Positions 17,968 through 27,378 of a stretch of DNA of 61,136 nucleotides are shown here, piece after piece. Both the position numbers and the translations under genes were made by a program. The DNA is from Richelia sp. CSU_2_1. Lineage in GTDB: Bacteria > Cyanobacteriota > Cyanobacteriia > Cyanobacteriales > Microcoleaceae. The notes below the pieces were generated by a model. That model searched no databases and was not told the origin of the DNA. It saw only the letters and a list, made by a program, of their open reading frames with translations. The stretch covers positions 1 through 61,136 of the forward strand of contig JAAUPF010000017.1 in the NCBI GenBank assembly GCA_012034575.1, in the 5' to 3' direction. Position 1 is the stretch's first letter. Every line of letters begins with the position of its first letter.

Positions 17968-18693
17968 ATGGCTTCGGGTTTAAAACCATCCACACTAGAA
18001 CTTCTCAAGCGCTTTAACCGGGCGTTTCCGCAGTTTTACGAGCAATTTGTCAGCAGCGAAATCCAACTGCAAAACCTCAAGTTAGCTTATCAGCTCTACA
18101 AAACCAGGCAAGCAGTAATCGAAATTCGACCGGAAGGCAACAAAAGTGCCCTGCATTTTGCCTACCGCAATCAATCTTTTCTGCTGAGCGATATTTTTGG
18201 AGTGCTGGCTGCTTACGGGCTGACAATTCACAGTCTGAGCCTCTACGGTCAAATTTACCCGCCGATGCTGGTATTTATCAAGCTGGTGGTATCCCGCGGG
18301 GGCAAGGTACTGACGGATAAAACGGCAGACAATGTTTGCAGGGCAATTCGAGAGGCCTTGGCGGGGCATTTTGAGGTTGAAGAAATGCTGGCGGTGGAGT
18401 TTAATCTGGATGCGGGTTTGGAGGACGTGGCTACGGAATTCTACGTCGATCCGGTTTTCCACTTGCCCGCTTTGCTGATCGAAGCAGACAACCAACCGGG
18501 ACTTTTTTACAAGGTGATGTACGCCATTTGGCAAGAGGATTTGTTGGTCGTGAATGCTAATTTGCTGGTTTGGCGCGGTCGAACTCGCCTGATCCTGTAT
18601 TTGCTCGGCCCCAATGAGAGTTTGATTCCAGAGTATCTGGGGCAAAAAATTGCTGAAGGTGTCCGGCAAAGGTTGCTGGGCGAGCGATTTTAA
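17968..18693 (+). CDS. Conserved cyanobacterial protein with two ACT-like regions
   Basis: 241 residues, soluble. Residues about 45-140 and 165-235 each look like an ACT-type ligand-binding module. The first contains FLLSDIFGVLAAYGLTIHSLSLYG and the second LLIEADNQPGLFYKVMYAIWQEDLLVVNANLLVWRGR. Paired regulatory modules like these occur at the C-terminus of GlnD uridylyltransferase, but no nucleotidyltransferase is present. Amino-acid sensing is plausible, not shown. A GAAGGAA repeat follows the stop. Confidence 0.6.
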   Translation: MASGLKPSTLELLKRFNRAFPQFYEQFVSSEIQLQNLKLAYQLYKTRQAVIEIRPEGNKSALHFAYRNQSFLLSDIFGVLAAYGLTIHSLSLYGQIYPPMLVFIKLVVSRGGKVLTDKTADNVCRAIREALAGHFEVEEMLAVEFNLDAGLEDVATEFYVDPVFHLPALLIEADNQPGLFYKVMYAIWQEDLLVVNANLLVWRGRTRLILYLLGPNESLIPEYLGQKIAEGVRQRLLGERF

Positions 18694-18699
18694 TTCCCA

Positions 18700-18782
18700 A
18701 GGAAGAAGGAAGAAGGAAGAAGGAAGAAGGAAGAGTTGGCAGTTGACAGTTGACTCGAAAGAAGAAGGAAGAAGGAAGAATT
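18700..18782. repeat. GAAGGAA heptamer arrays
   Basis: Two runs of GAAGGAA (about 18700-18733 and 18759-18780) separated by GGCAGTTGACAGTTGACTC. Same simple-repeat class as the CTTCTTC run at 11461, opposite strand. Confidence 0.75.
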
Positions 18783-18855
18783 CTCCCACTCTCCCCCTCC
18801 CCCCCTCTCCCATTTCCCCCTCGATCGAACGCTAATTTCGGGATAGGATATAAAT

Positions 18856-19713
18856 ATGGCAACTATCGATATCCTAGGAGTTCAGCACGCTTGTGAGTTG
18901 ACGGCAAAGACAGCAACTGCCCCGGTTCTAGTTTTTGTCCACGGCTGGCTGTTAAGCCGCCACTACTGGCAACCTTTGACCGACCGCTTGGCACCGCACT
19001 ATCGGTGCCTGACTTACGATTTGCGGGGGTTTGGCGATTCAGCGGCCGATCGCGCCCATCACGAACCGCTCAATTCCTGCTATACTCCCGCTGCTTACGC
19101 TCGGGATTTAGAAATTTTATTGGATAAATTAGATATTTCTAACGCTTGGCTGGTGGGACATTCTCTGGGCGGGACGATCGCCCTTTGGGGTGCGAAGCTC
19201 TTGGACGATCGCGTTAAGGGAGTAGTTTGCATTAATGCCGGTGGCGGCATCTATCTTAAGGAAGAATTCGAGCGGTTTCGATCGGTCGGCAAGCAGTTAG
19301 TCAAGCTGCGCCCCCGCTGGCTGTCTTATTTGCCCTTAATGGATTTTGTATTTGCTCGGGATTCTGTGGCCCGTCCCATTGCCCGTCACTGGGGACGCCA
19401 GCGGTTGGTGGATTTTGTGGCGGCTCGCCCAGAAGCTGCTTTGGGGGCTTTGCTGGACTCTACTACGGAAGCCGAAATTCACCGCTTACCGCAAATTGTG
19501 TCCGGACTCAAGCAGCCTGTTTATTTTATCGCCGGCACTAAAGACAAAGTTATGGAGCCGAAATACGTACTGCATTTGGCAAGCTTTCATTGGATGTTCC
19601 AAGGTTGCGGCCACAACGTGCTGCAAATTCCTGATTGCGGCCATTTGGCAATGGTAGAACAGCCGGATGCTGTAGCCGATTACTTGCACAATATTTTGCA
19701 GCAACACGCTTGA
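18856..19713 (+). CDS. Alpha/beta-fold hydrolase
   Basis: 285 residues. The oxyanion segment is FVHGWLLSRHYW (about 28-39), then YDLRGFGDSA, the nucleophile elbow GHSLGG (about 105), the acid in FIAGTKDKVM and the catalytic His in DCGHLAMVEQPD. A complete Ser-Asp-His triad. Substrate cannot be read from sequence; esterase, lipase-like or haloperoxidase-like roles are possible. It follows the ACT-like gene by 160 bases and may be transcribed with it. Confidence 0.85.
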   Translation: MATIDILGVQHACELTAKTATAPVLVFVHGWLLSRHYWQPLTDRLAPHYRCLTYDLRGFGDSAADRAHHEPLNSCYTPAAYARDLEILLDKLDISNAWLVGHSLGGTIALWGAKLLDDRVKGVVCINAGGGIYLKEEFERFRSVGKQLVKLRPRWLSYLPLMDFVFARDSVARPIARHWGRQRLVDFVAARPEAALGALLDSTTEAEIHRLPQIVSGLKQPVYFIAGTKDKVMEPKYVLHLASFHWMFQGCGHNVLQIPDCGHLAMVEQPDAVADYLHNILQQHA

Positions 19714-19734
19714 GAAGGAAGAAGGAAGAACGAG

Positions 19735-19862
19735 GAGTTTTGAGTTTTGAGTTTTGAGTTACCAGTTGAGAGGGAGTTTTGAGTTTTGAGTTTTGAGTTA
19801 CCAGTTGAGAGTTGTCAAAGGAGGAGGGAAGAGGGAAGAGGGAAGAGGGGAGAGGGAAAAAT
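19735..19862. repeat. Duplicated GAGTTTTGAGTTTTGAGTTACC unit plus GGGAAGA run
   Basis: A roughly 40-bp segment with three GAGTTTT copies and ACCAGTTGAGAG is present twice, followed by AGAGGGA simple repeats. Non-coding, between the hydrolase and hrcA. Confidence 0.7.
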
Positions 19863-20052
19863 GCCAATAGCACTGATGAGGATGTCACACCGCGATCTAG
19901 TGGCATCTGTTGTCTGCCGGTGGGATCGATCCCAACTATAAGGAAACTTGAGAAATCTGTTATCTTAAATGAATAACTTTGCCCGATCGCCCAAAAGGCC
20001 AAAGGTTCTCCTGGAAAAGTGGCAACTTATCAAAAATTCTAATTTTGCTTAA

Positions 20053-21141
20053 ATGCCTGTGCGCGTCAATCTCACCGATCGGCAACAACACATTCTTTGG
20101 GCAACGGTTCGCCACTATATTGCTACAGCCGAACCCGTTGGCTCAAAAGCTTTGGTTGACGAGTACAATCTGTGCGTCAGCCCAGCTACGATTCGCAATG
20201 CGATGGGGTTTTTAGAAAAAGCAGGATTGCTTTATCAACCCCACACTTCCGCCGGTCGCGTACCGTCTGACTCCGGCTACCGAATTTACGTTGACCAGTT
20301 GATTCAGCCGTCTGACATCCTCGGCATCAAGGTGGAACAGGTTCTAGACCAGCTTAACTGGTCGGACGGTCGCATGGAGGCTGCACTGCGGGGGGCCGCT
20401 CAAATTCTGGCAGCGATCAGCGGTTATATCGCCTTAATTACCGTACCCCAAACAAATACGGCGAGTTTGCGGCACTTGCAACTGGTGCAGCTAGAACCGG
20501 GGCAGGTAATGCTGATCGTGGTGACGGATGCCTACGAAACGCAGTCGGTGCTGGTGAATTTGCCCCAAGAAGCTGAAGGCAAACAGCAGGATGCGGAAAT
20601 AGTCGATCGCGAATTGCAGATTTTGTCGAATTTTTTGAATTCTAAACTGCGCGGACGATCGCTCGCGGAACTGTCGGCGATCGACTGGAGCGAACTCGAT
20701 CGGGACTTTGAGGTTTACGCTGAGTTGATGGGAACGATGTTGGCCCAGATCCGCCAGCGGGTGGAGACTCCCAGCTACACGCGGATTTTGATCGGCGGTT
20801 TGGCGGAGGTGCTGCGTTTGCCGGAGTTTTCCCAGTTGCAGCAAGTTCAAACTCTCGTGCAATTGCTGGAACAGGAACAGGAATTGTTGTGGCCTTTGAT
20901 TTTTGAATCGACTCAGTTGGAAGCGCCTGGGAAGCGGGTTACGGTGCGCATCGGCTCGGAAAATCCCCTGGAACCGATTCAAAGCTGCACTCTAATTTCC
21001 TCGACTTACCACCGAGGCTCTATTCCTGTGGGAAGCGTGGGGGTTCTGGGACCGACGCGGATGGTCTACGAAAATGCGATCGCGGTGGTGGAAGCTGCAG
21101 CCGATTATTTGTCTGAGGCGATGGGCGGCAAAAAACTGTAA
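20053..21141 (+). CDS. hrcA: Heat-inducible transcription repressor HrcA
   Basis: 362 residues, full length. The N-terminal winged helix has [28 protein letters not shown], then the HrcA signature [35 protein letters not shown] (about 47-80). The C-terminal GAF-like and dimerisation parts contain [14 protein letters not shown] and the closing [15 protein letters not shown]. HrcA represses groESL/dnaK-type operons by binding CIRCE elements. No TTAGCACTC-N9-GAGTGCTAA was found near it. A heptamer array follows the stop. Confidence 0.95.
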   Translation: MPVRVNLTDRQQHILWATVRHYIATAEPVGSKALVDEYNLCVSPATIRNAMGFLEKAGLLYQPHTSAGRVPSDSGYRIYVDQLIQPSDILGIKVEQVLDQLNWSDGRMEAALRGAAQILAAISGYIALITVPQTNTASLRHLQLVQLEPGQVMLIVVTDAYETQSVLVNLPQEAEGKQQDAEIVDRELQILSNFLNSKLRGRSLAELSAIDWSELDRDFEVYAELMGTMLAQIRQRVETPSYTRILIGGLAEVLRLPEFSQLQQVQTLVQLLEQEQELLWPLIFESTQLEAPGKRVTVRIGSENPLEPIQSCTLISSTYHRGSIPVGSVGVLGPTRMVYENAIAVVEAAADYLSEAMGGKKL

Positions 21142-21177
21142 ACAGTTGACAGTTGACAGTTGACAGTTGACAGTTGA
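21141..21177. repeat. ACAGTTG heptamer array
   Basis: Five contiguous GACAGTT units start at the last base of the hrcA stop codon. Same family as the arrays at 33118 and 42785 in opposite orientation. Confidence 0.8.
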
Positions 21178-21631
21178 ACGCGCTTGTTTTAGTTAATAGT
21201 TGACAGTTGAGTACGCTATTTTTAGTGATGGGGTTGGTAGGTCTTCCGAGTCCAGTAAGAAAAAGCCAGACACTAGATCCGATCGCTCCAACAAAATTTT
21301 CGCTCCCGTTTGGGAATCGGGATTGGTTTGTTTTCTCAACAGGCAAACCCTAAGCTGCGTAATGGGTGTTACGCTTGCCCGCAGCCTGCAGCGGGTTGTC
21401 ACCCCCCCAGGTATCAACCAACAGAATGTCAAAATCTTAAGACATTTTTGAAAGTTGACCAAAAATATATAAAAAAGATTAGTGTTATTATTAAATCTAT
21501 TTGTTTTTTGAGAATAGTGAGGGTGTATTGCATATAACTTCCAGCAAATTTGGCAAAATTGCCGATCCGTCCAAGATTTAAGCGTTGAGTTAAAATCAAA
21601 ACCAGATTTAGGCAATTTTTTTTAGCATTCA
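21178..21631. other. Intergenic region upstream of metG
   Basis: 450 bases. The middle contains a GC-rich segment (CCCGCAGCCTGCAGCGGGTTGTCACCCCCCC, a CCCGC/GCGGG hairpin at about 21379-21399) and then an AT-rich stretch near metG. It could be a metG leader, but no known riboswitch is recognised. Confidence 0.4.
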
Positions 21632-23239
21632 ATGAAATCGACCGATAAAACTAAAAATACCTTTGCCATAACAACGCCTTTGTATTATGTCAACGATCTA
21701 CCTCACGTCGGCAGCGCTTACACGACTATGGCGGCTGATGCTGTAGCTCGGTTCGAGCGACTGCGGGGCAAATCTGTCTTGATGGTGACGGGAACAGACG
21801 AACACGGGCAAAAAATTCAGCGCACGGCCGAGAGCTTGGGACGATCGCCCCAGGCTCACTGTGACTTGGTGGTGCCGGGATTTGAGAGCCTGTGGGAGCA
21901 GCTTGAGATCCAGTACGATCGGTTCATCCGGACGACAGCAAGGCGGCACGAGTACGTTGTCAAAGAATTTTTCCAGCGAGTATGGGACTGTGGCGACATC
22001 TACTCGAACCAGCAACAGGGCTGGTACTGCGTTTCCTGCGAAGAATTTAAAGATGAACGGGAATTGTTACCGGGAAATCGGTGTGCGATTCACAGGAGCA
22101 AAGAAGTTGAGTGGCGCGACGAGGAAAATTACTTTTTCCGCCTGTCGCGGTATCAAGAACAATTGCTCGCCCTGTACGCAGAACGTCCCGACTTCATCGC
22201 ACCGGAAAGCCGGCGCAACGAAGTGCTCAGTTTCGTCAACTCCGGACTGCAAGACTTTTCGATTTCTCGGGTGAATCTCGAATGGGGCTTGCCGGTGCCG
22301 GTTGACCCCAGTCATACCATCTACGTGTGGTTTGATGCTTTGCTGGGATACGTCACAGCTCTTATAGATCCGGATAGCGACCCCACTTTAGAGAATGCTT
22401 TATCTAAATGGTGGCCCGTTGACTTGCACTTGATCGGTAAAGATATCCTGCGCTTCCATGCAGTTTACTGGCCGGCAATGTTAATGTCTGCAGGTTTGCC
22501 AGTTCCGGGCCGCGTTTTTGCCCACGGTTTTTTGACCAAAGATGGCAAGAAAATGGGGAAAACGGAGGGCAATATTTTAGACCCAGTAGCATTGGTCAAC
22601 AAATACGGCCCTGACGCAGTACGTTACTATTTCCTGAAAGAAATAGAGTTCGGACAAGACGGCGATTTTAGCGAAACTCGGTTTATCAATATATTGAATG
22701 CTGAATTAGCAAACGATTTGGGAAATTTGCTTAACCGCACCTTAAACATGGCACGCAAATATTGCGGTGGCTGCGTTCCAAATGTTTCGGGAGCAAACAT
22801 TGCTGGCGACAATCTTCTCAAGGAAATGAGCCAGGATTTGGGCGATCGAGTGGCTGATTTTTACGAAGAATTGGCTTTTAGCAAGGCTTGCGAAGCTGTG
22901 CTAACTTTGGTGCGAGCCGGCAATAAATTTATTGACGATCGAGCTCCTTGGAGTTTGTACAAGCAGGGAAATATCGAAAGTGTCGAACAAGTGCTATATT
23001 CAGTTCTGGAATCTGTTAGACTGGCATCTTACCTTTTATCGCCGATTATTCCCAACATCAGCAGTGCTATCTATCAGCAGCTCGGTTTTTCAATTGACTT
23101 TAACGATCGGGTGGCAGTTGACAGTTTGGGGAGTTTTGCAACTGAGTCCGCGTGGGGCGCTTTGCCTGCAAACCAAATTCTAGGTCAAGCTCAGCCAGTT
23201 TTTAAGCGCCTCGAACTACTCGAAACATTACCTTCCTAG
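21632..23239 (+). CDS. metG: Methionyl-tRNA synthetase
   Basis: 535 residues. The class I HIGH motif appears as HVGS in PLYYVNDLPHVGSAYTT, and the KMSKS loop as KKMGKTEGN (about residues 306-314). It charges tRNA-Met. The connective peptide keeps a partial cysteine set (WYCVSCEEF; NRCAIH), as in the one-knuckle forms. There is no C-terminal EMAPII-like domain, typical of this shorter bacterial type. Stand-alone gene; its start is preceded by an A/T-rich leader without a strong ribosome binding site. Confidence 0.95.
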   Translation: MKSTDKTKNTFAITTPLYYVNDLPHVGSAYTTMAADAVARFERLRGKSVLMVTGTDEHGQKIQRTAESLGRSPQAHCDLVVPGFESLWEQLEIQYDRFIRTTARRHEYVVKEFFQRVWDCGDIYSNQQQGWYCVSCEEFKDERELLPGNRCAIHRSKEVEWRDEENYFFRLSRYQEQLLALYAERPDFIAPESRRNEVLSFVNSGLQDFSISRVNLEWGLPVPVDPSHTIYVWFDALLGYVTALIDPDSDPTLENALSKWWPVDLHLIGKDILRFHAVYWPAMLMSAGLPVPGRVFAHGFLTKDGKKMGKTEGNILDPVALVNKYGPDAVRYYFLKEIEFGQDGDFSETRFINILNAELANDLGNLLNRTLNMARKYCGGCVPNVSGANIAGDNLLKEMSQDLGDRVADFYEELAFSKACEAVLTLVRAGNKFIDDRAPWSLYKQGNIESVEQVLYSVLESVRLASYLLSPIIPNISSAIYQQLGFSIDFNDRVAVDSLGSFATESAWGALPANQILGQAQPVFKRLELLETLPS

Positions 23240-23330
23240 CCGTCAGGGGGCGCTATGGGTGCTGTTACCGATTACGAATTAGCTCTTATTTCCTTACCTA
23301 ATCTTTCATAAAAAATGAGGCATAACAATC

Positions 23331-23935
23331 ATGTTGAATAGAATAGAAAGCAACGATCTTTTTACCCCGGAGCAAGTTCTGGAAAATCGGGGTCGGGTGG
23401 CAATTTTTATTGACGGTTCTAACCTGTTTTACGCGGCTTTGCAGTTGGGAATTGAAATCGATTACACGAAGTTGCTGTGCCGTTTGACTGCGGGATCGCG
23501 ACTTTTGCGCTCTTTTTTCTACACGGGGGTCGATCGCACGAATGAAAAACAGCAGGGTTTTTTGTTGTGGATGCGCCGCAACGGCTACCGGGTGATTTCT
23601 AAGGATTTGGTGCAATTGCGGACGGATCTAAAAAGGCAAATTTAGATGTAGAAATTGCCGTGGATATGATGGCTTTGGTTGGGTCCTACGATACGGCGGT
23701 TTTGGTCAGCGGTGACGGGGATTTGGCCTATGCAGTGGATGCTGTCAGCTATCGGGGCGTGCGGGTGGAGGTGGTGAGCTTGCGATCGATGACTAGCGAT
23801 AGTTTGATTAATGTAGCCGATCGCTACATCGATTTGGAAATGATTAAGGATGACATTCAAAAAACCTCGCGATCGAATTACGCTTACCGCCCGCTGTCCG
23901 GTTTGAGTTTGATGGAGGAACACGAAGATAGGTAG
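23331..23935 (+). pseudogene. NYN-domain (LabA/DUF88-like) protein, broken by a one-base deletion
   Basis: The first frame (23331-23645) gives RVAIFIDGSNLFYAALQLGIEIDY, the NYN-domain start with the catalytic-type Asp. The second frame continues with DGSKKANLDVEIAVDMM and VLVSGDGDLAYAVDAV, the remaining acidic motifs. Restoring one C at TTGCGGACGG (about 23617-23620) gives the conserved LPDGSKK and joins both halves into about 201 residues. NYN proteins are PIN-like RNases; LabA relatives act in circadian output in Synechococcus. Either a recent mutation or a sequence error. Confidence 0.83.
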
Positions 23936-23940
23936 GAATT

Positions 23941-24084
23941 GGGTAATTGGTAATCGGTAATCGGTAATGGGTTGAACATTAAAAATAAGAAGTTAAAAAT
24001 AATAAAACATGACAAATTTTAAAATTTTGATTGATTGTTTTTAATTGCTCAATGACAATTTACAATTACCAATTACCATTACCA
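23941..24084. repeat. TAATCGG and AATTACC simple repeats upstream of lptC-like gene
   Basis: GGTAATCGGTAATCGGTAAT at about 23947, then AATTACCAATTACCATTACCA directly before the ATG at 24085. The array occupies the position where a ribosome binding site would be. Confidence 0.6.
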
Positions 24085-25281
24085 ATGATTAATTTAACAT
24101 CAAAAAATTCGACTTTTCAATCTCCAAAAGCAGCGACCGCCATGTTAGCGACGCTGCTTTTGATGAATAGCGGTTGCGCTGCTTCCGAAGCGCCACAAAA
24201 GAATAAATTAGCTGAAGATATCAAGGCTGCTCAAACGTCAAATAGCACCTTAACTTTGAATAAAGTAACTTTAGAACAGGCGAACGAAAAAGGAGAGACG
24301 TTCTGGAAAGTCAACTCAAAAAATGCTGTCTACAGCAAAGACAAAAAGACGGTTAACGTTCAGAAACCGACGGGTAAATTGTTTCAAGACGGCAAGGAAA
24401 TTTATGACGTTCAGGCGGAATCGGGAGAAGTATTTCAGGAAGGAAACCAAGTTTTTTTGAAGGGAAATATCGTCGCTACAGACCTCAAAAATGGAGTTGT
24501 GTTGCGGGGAAATGAACTGGAGTGGCGGCCGAAAGAAGATGTGTTAGTCGTGCGCAATAATTTGACGGGAGAACACAAACAGGTAACAGCTTCTGCTAAA
24601 GAAGCGCGGGTTTTTACGAGGGCGAGGAGAACGGAGTTTTTCGGTTCTGTGGTGGCGAACCTCAAAGATCCGATCGTCCAATTGCGCACCGAGCATTTAG
24701 TATGGTTTTTGGAACAGCAAAAGGTGAGTACCGACAAACCGACTCAGGTCGATCGATACAAAGATAAAACTGTTACGGATCGGGGTTTTGCGGATCGAGT
24801 AGATGTAGATTTGAAAACCAAGATTGCGACGCTGACTCAAAACGCTCAGTTGATGCCGCAAGACCCACCGCTGCAAATTGAAAGCAGTTTGATGAGTTGG
24901 AATTTTCCAGCGCAAAGCGTAGTTTCGCCCGGACCGGTGAAGGTTTTTCATCGCGTGGAAAAGGTGACGATGAGTGGGGATGCGGGTAAGGGAGATTTAG
25001 ACAAAAAAGTTTTTCATTTGACGGGAAATGTGGTAGGAATCGGGCAAAAACGTCAAGCTCAATTGAATACCGATCGAGTGACTTGGTATTTAACTAATCA
25101 GACTTTTGATGCGGAAGGAAATGTAGTTTACCGACAATTAAATCCGGTGTTTAATTTGACCGGACCGCGGGCGGCGGGACAGCTTAAGGATGAAACTGTG
25201 ATTGTGAAAGGCGACGGCGGTGGCGGGCAAGTGGTGACGGAAATTGTGCCGGCCGAACACGAGAAAACATTGGAAAATTAG
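24085..25281 (+). CDS. lptC: LptC-like lipopolysaccharide export lipoprotein
   Basis: 398 residues from the ATG at 24085. Upstream in-frame codons come from repeats, and only this start leaves a clean lipoprotein signal (AMLATLLLMNSGC, Cys near residue 33). The body is built of repeated beta-strand pairs (FWKVNSKNAVYSKDKKTVNV; VYDVQAESGEVFQEGNQVFLKGNIVATD), the OstA/LptC/LptA jelly-roll fold that forms the periplasmic bridge for LPS. Cyanobacterial LptC is longer than that of E. coli and fits this size. No ABC-transporter partners are adjacent. Confidence 0.8.
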   Translation: MINLTSKNSTFQSPKAATAMLATLLLMNSGCAASEAPQKNKLAEDIKAAQTSNSTLTLNKVTLEQANEKGETFWKVNSKNAVYSKDKKTVNVQKPTGKLFQDGKEIYDVQAESGEVFQEGNQVFLKGNIVATDLKNGVVLRGNELEWRPKEDVLVVRNNLTGEHKQVTASAKEARVFTRARRTEFFGSVVANLKDPIVQLRTEHLVWFLEQQKVSTDKPTQVDRYKDKTVTDRGFADRVDVDLKTKIATLTQNAQLMPQDPPLQIESSLMSWNFPAQSVVSPGPVKVFHRVEKVTMSGDAGKGDLDKKVFHLTGNVVGIGQKRQAQLNTDRVTWYLTNQTFDAEGNVVYRQLNPVFNLTGPRAAGQLKDETVIVKGDGGGGQVVTEIVPAEHEKTLEN

Positions 25282-25321
25282 GGATTTAGTATCATATATA
25301 TTGAATTAAACGAAAGATCGA

Positions 25322-25567
25322 TTGGTGAAATCCTCGATAACTGAATCGGGAATTTACAGCGATCGTTTGCGCCGGCATTTATGGAATTTAGAGAAATATG
25401 CGGAATTGATGGAGGCGATGAGAAATGTTGTTAGCGATTCAAAGCCGGTGCGGTTGCGATCGGACTTAGGGTTTAAGTTAAATAGTATGGGGTTGGTGAA
25501 ATTGGAGGGCAATAGTTGCACTTCGCGATGCCGATTGTATGAGGAATATTTTCGCGATCGATTATAA
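25322..25567 (+). pseudogene. C-terminal fragment of an AAA-like (AAA_35-type) ATPase
   Basis: About 80 codons encoding GIYSDRLRRHLWNLEKYAELMEAM, then FKLNSMGLVKLEGNSC and RLYEEYFRDRL. This is the closing segment of a family of cyanobacterial AAA-like proteins that normally exceed 400 residues. The NTPase part is absent and only a TTG without ribosome binding site is available, so it is a remnant. It follows the lptC-like gene by 40 bases. Confidence 0.6.
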
Positions 25568-25571
25568 GCCC

Positions 25572-25733
25572 AGAGAAACCGGGTTTCTGATGAAAAATAT
25601 CGATTGATTGCGAAGTCTTGGCCAGAAACCCGATTTCTAACGCTGCGATAATTGCACAGAAACCGGGTTTCTGAGGAAAAATCTAAGATTAATTGCAAAG
25701 TCTTGGCCAGAAACCCGGTTTCTTACCCTGCGA
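25572..25733. repeat. Two diverged tandem copies of an AAACCGGGTTT-containing unit
   Basis: Each copy runs AGAAACCGGGTTTCTGA, then ATTGC(G/A)AAGTCTTGG, CCAGAAACCCG and CTGCGAT (about 80 bp). Each therefore contains two facing copies of the palindrome. Non-coding, just upstream of the pilin/membrane-protein module. Confidence 0.7.
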
Positions 25734-25858
25734 TCGCCCTTATATTTCGATTTGTTGCGTAACTCCCAGAAAAGTCGATGAGAAGTCGATGAGATCTCAC
25801 TCATGTTCTCAAATAGTCACCTGATTTAATAAAGACATCGAGCGAAAAAGATGAGACT

Positions 25859-26614
25859 ATGAGAAACTTACACCGTGTTGAATTGACCGCTGACAGAAAA
25901 GCTCCCAAAGCCAACACACCGAATATTTTTTCTGTGATAGTAAGCCTACTTGTTTCTGGGTTCACTATATTTTTTACAATTTCTTGTTTGCCAGTTTTGC
26001 CAAAAATTTATTTGCCAATGTTGCGGCTAGAATTGGGCTTTTTAATTTTATTTGCTACTTTCATAGCTTGGAAGTTGCTACGAGATATTAAAAACCTGTG
26101 GCGAAATTACAGCAGACTAGCTTTAGGTCAGACATCGATCCTTTTTTGGAGTTTATTGTTTCTGATGATTGGTAGTTTATTGTTTCTGATGATTGGAGTG
26201 AACCAGGCTTTATACCACCATAATCCAGCGAATAACTTTAATGCTTATGTCAAACACCGAGAAGAAATCGTCGCTCTAATTCATTCAGGGCAATTAAAAG
26301 GAGAGAAACAAAGTTCAAGAGACAATTATAATCGGGGAATAGAAATTAGTTTACCTGAAAAATTTAAAGGGCTGTCGCGGGGAGGAAAAGTCAGGGCGAT
26401 CGCAAACGGCGGAGTGCTGGAAGTTATCTTTATTCATAGCTATATTGGATTCGGAGACGGAACTCGCTATTTAATCTATCGCTCGGACAACGATGAACGG
26501 AAAATTTCCTTACTTCAACGGAAAATTTCCTTAGTTCCAGTCAAACACAATCCTCCTTTCGTGGACTTCAAAAAATTAAAAAATCGATGGTTTTCTTTGG
26601 AGGTATCCTACTGA
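25859..26614 (+). CDS. Unknown membrane protein A1 of the duplicated pilin module
   Basis: 251 residues, unrecognised family. Three hydrophobic segments (about 24-45, 53-74, 93-117) precede a C-terminal globular domain. That domain contains YVKHREEIVALIHSGQLKGE, LPEKFKGLSRGGKV and FIHSYIGFGDGTRYLIYRS. The same pattern is found in the gene at 27379 (REYIVSLI, LPEKYKGLSRGGKV, FGDGS), so they are paralogues. The globular part is probably extracytoplasmic. Immediately upstream of the first pilin-like gene, same strand, 61-base gap. Confidence 0.7.
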   Translation: MRNLHRVELTADRKAPKANTPNIFSVIVSLLVSGFTIFFTISCLPVLPKIYLPMLRLELGFLILFATFIAWKLLRDIKNLWRNYSRLALGQTSILFWSLLFLMIGSLLFLMIGVNQALYHHNPANNFNAYVKHREEIVALIHSGQLKGEKQSSRDNYNRGIEISLPEKFKGLSRGGKVRAIANGGVLEVIFIHSYIGFGDGTRYLIYRSDNDERKISLLQRKISLVPVKHNPPFVDFKKLKNRWFSLEVSY

Positions 26615-26635
26615 CAAAAAATTAATACGCTTACT

Positions 26636-26675
26636 CGTCTGAAAACCGTTCGTGTAAAACATTTGGAGAAAAACT
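26636..26675 (+). promoter_or_regulatory. Conserved 5' leader, copy 1
   Basis: CGTCTGAAAACCGTTCGTGTAAAACATTTGGAGAA precedes pilin-like gene P1. Nearly the same leader precedes the genes at 27379 (27330-27376) and 28116 (28076-28115). The GGAGAA is a good ribosome binding site; the upstream AAAACCGTTCGTG block may be an operator or shared untranslated region. Confidence 0.6.
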
Positions 26676-27275
26676 ATGCAACTCAAAGAAAATCCTGAAC
26701 TAAACCAAATCAACCAAGAATCAGAATTTTGGGCAAAAACTTATCAACTTCATGGGTATGGAAAAAAACGTGAATCTGCGATCGTAACTTTACTGAAAAT
26801 AATTTTTATTTATTTTCCTTTGGTTGCGATACTTCTTACGATACTTGCTACGATCGCCCTCTCTTTTTATGCTTGTGGTGGCGGACATAGTAAGGCGAGG
26901 CAATCAGAAGGTAGGCAATATGTTGGCTCAATGAACCGCGCCCAACAAGCTTATTTCGCAGAAAAAAGTGCATTTTCTAATTCCATTGATGCCCTGGGTA
27001 TCGGTATTAAAACTCAGACAACCAACTATAACTATTCAACCATAGCTACCAAAAATGCTGCATTTAATTATGCGGTATCCCGCAGCGAAACCAAAAATCT
27101 TCCTAGTTATGTCGGGGCTGTATTTTTATTTGTTTCCCCAGCAGCTAACAATGAAAAGACTACTCTAGCCATTCTGTGTGAAGCAAAATCTTTTGGGAAT
27201 ACTCAACCGCCTAATCCTATCCTTCAGAATGATATTCCTGTCTGCGCTGCTGGTAGTAGTGAAGTGGTTAGGTAA
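26676..27275 (+). CDS. Atypical type IV pilin-like protein P1
   Basis: 199 residues. From about residue 74 it matches cyanobacterial PilA (SKARQSEGRQYVGSMNRAQQAYFAEKSAF, SIDALGIGIKTQTTNYNY, AILCEA). The N-terminus is unlike a prepilin. MQLKENPELNQINQ starts a roughly 40-residue charged leader, and the helix (KIIFIYFPLVAILLTILATIAL) lacks the GFTLIELL prepilin-peptidase motif and the mature Glu5. It is probably anchored by an uncleaved helix rather than assembled into a normal pilus (inference). Pairs with membrane protein A1; an A2-P2 copy follows. Confidence 0.8.
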   Translation: MQLKENPELNQINQESEFWAKTYQLHGYGKKRESAIVTLLKIIFIYFPLVAILLTILATIALSFYACGGGHSKARQSEGRQYVGSMNRAQQAYFAEKSAFSNSIDALGIGIKTQTTNYNYSTIATKNAAFNYAVSRSETKNLPSYVGAVFLFVSPAANNEKTTLAILCEAKSFGNTQPPNPILQNDIPVCAAGSSEVVR

Positions 27276-27329
27276 ATTAAGAGGCGCTATCTGACAGTCA
27301 AATATCGCAGATATCATCAGAGAAATCAT

Positions 27330-27376
27330 CGTCTAAAAACCGTTCATGTAAAATATTAAATTAGGAGAGTTTCAAA
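27330..27376 (+). promoter_or_regulatory. Conserved 5' leader, copy 2
   Basis: CGTCTAAAAACCGTTCATGTAAAATATT followed by AGGAGAG, upstream of membrane protein A2. Differs from copy 1 mainly after TGTAAAA. Confidence 0.55.
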
Positions 27377-27378
27377 TC

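Noticed and set aside
18082-18862. Minus-strand ORFs opposite the ACT-like gene
   Set aside because: Antisense to a well-supported gene and extended by GAAGGAA repeats (SSFFLLPSS peptides).
19900-20052. CIRCE operator upstream of hrcA
   Set aside because: No TTAGCACTC-N9-GAGTGCTAA inverted repeat found by reading the region.
21178-21631. Methionine-related riboswitch (SAM) before metG
   Set aside because: A GC-rich hairpin exists, but no SAM-riboswitch core sequence could be recognised.
25354-25698. Minus-strand ORF with repeated SSETRFL peptides
   Set aside because: Created by the tandem AAACCGGGTTT units; the plus strand holds the AAA-like remnant.
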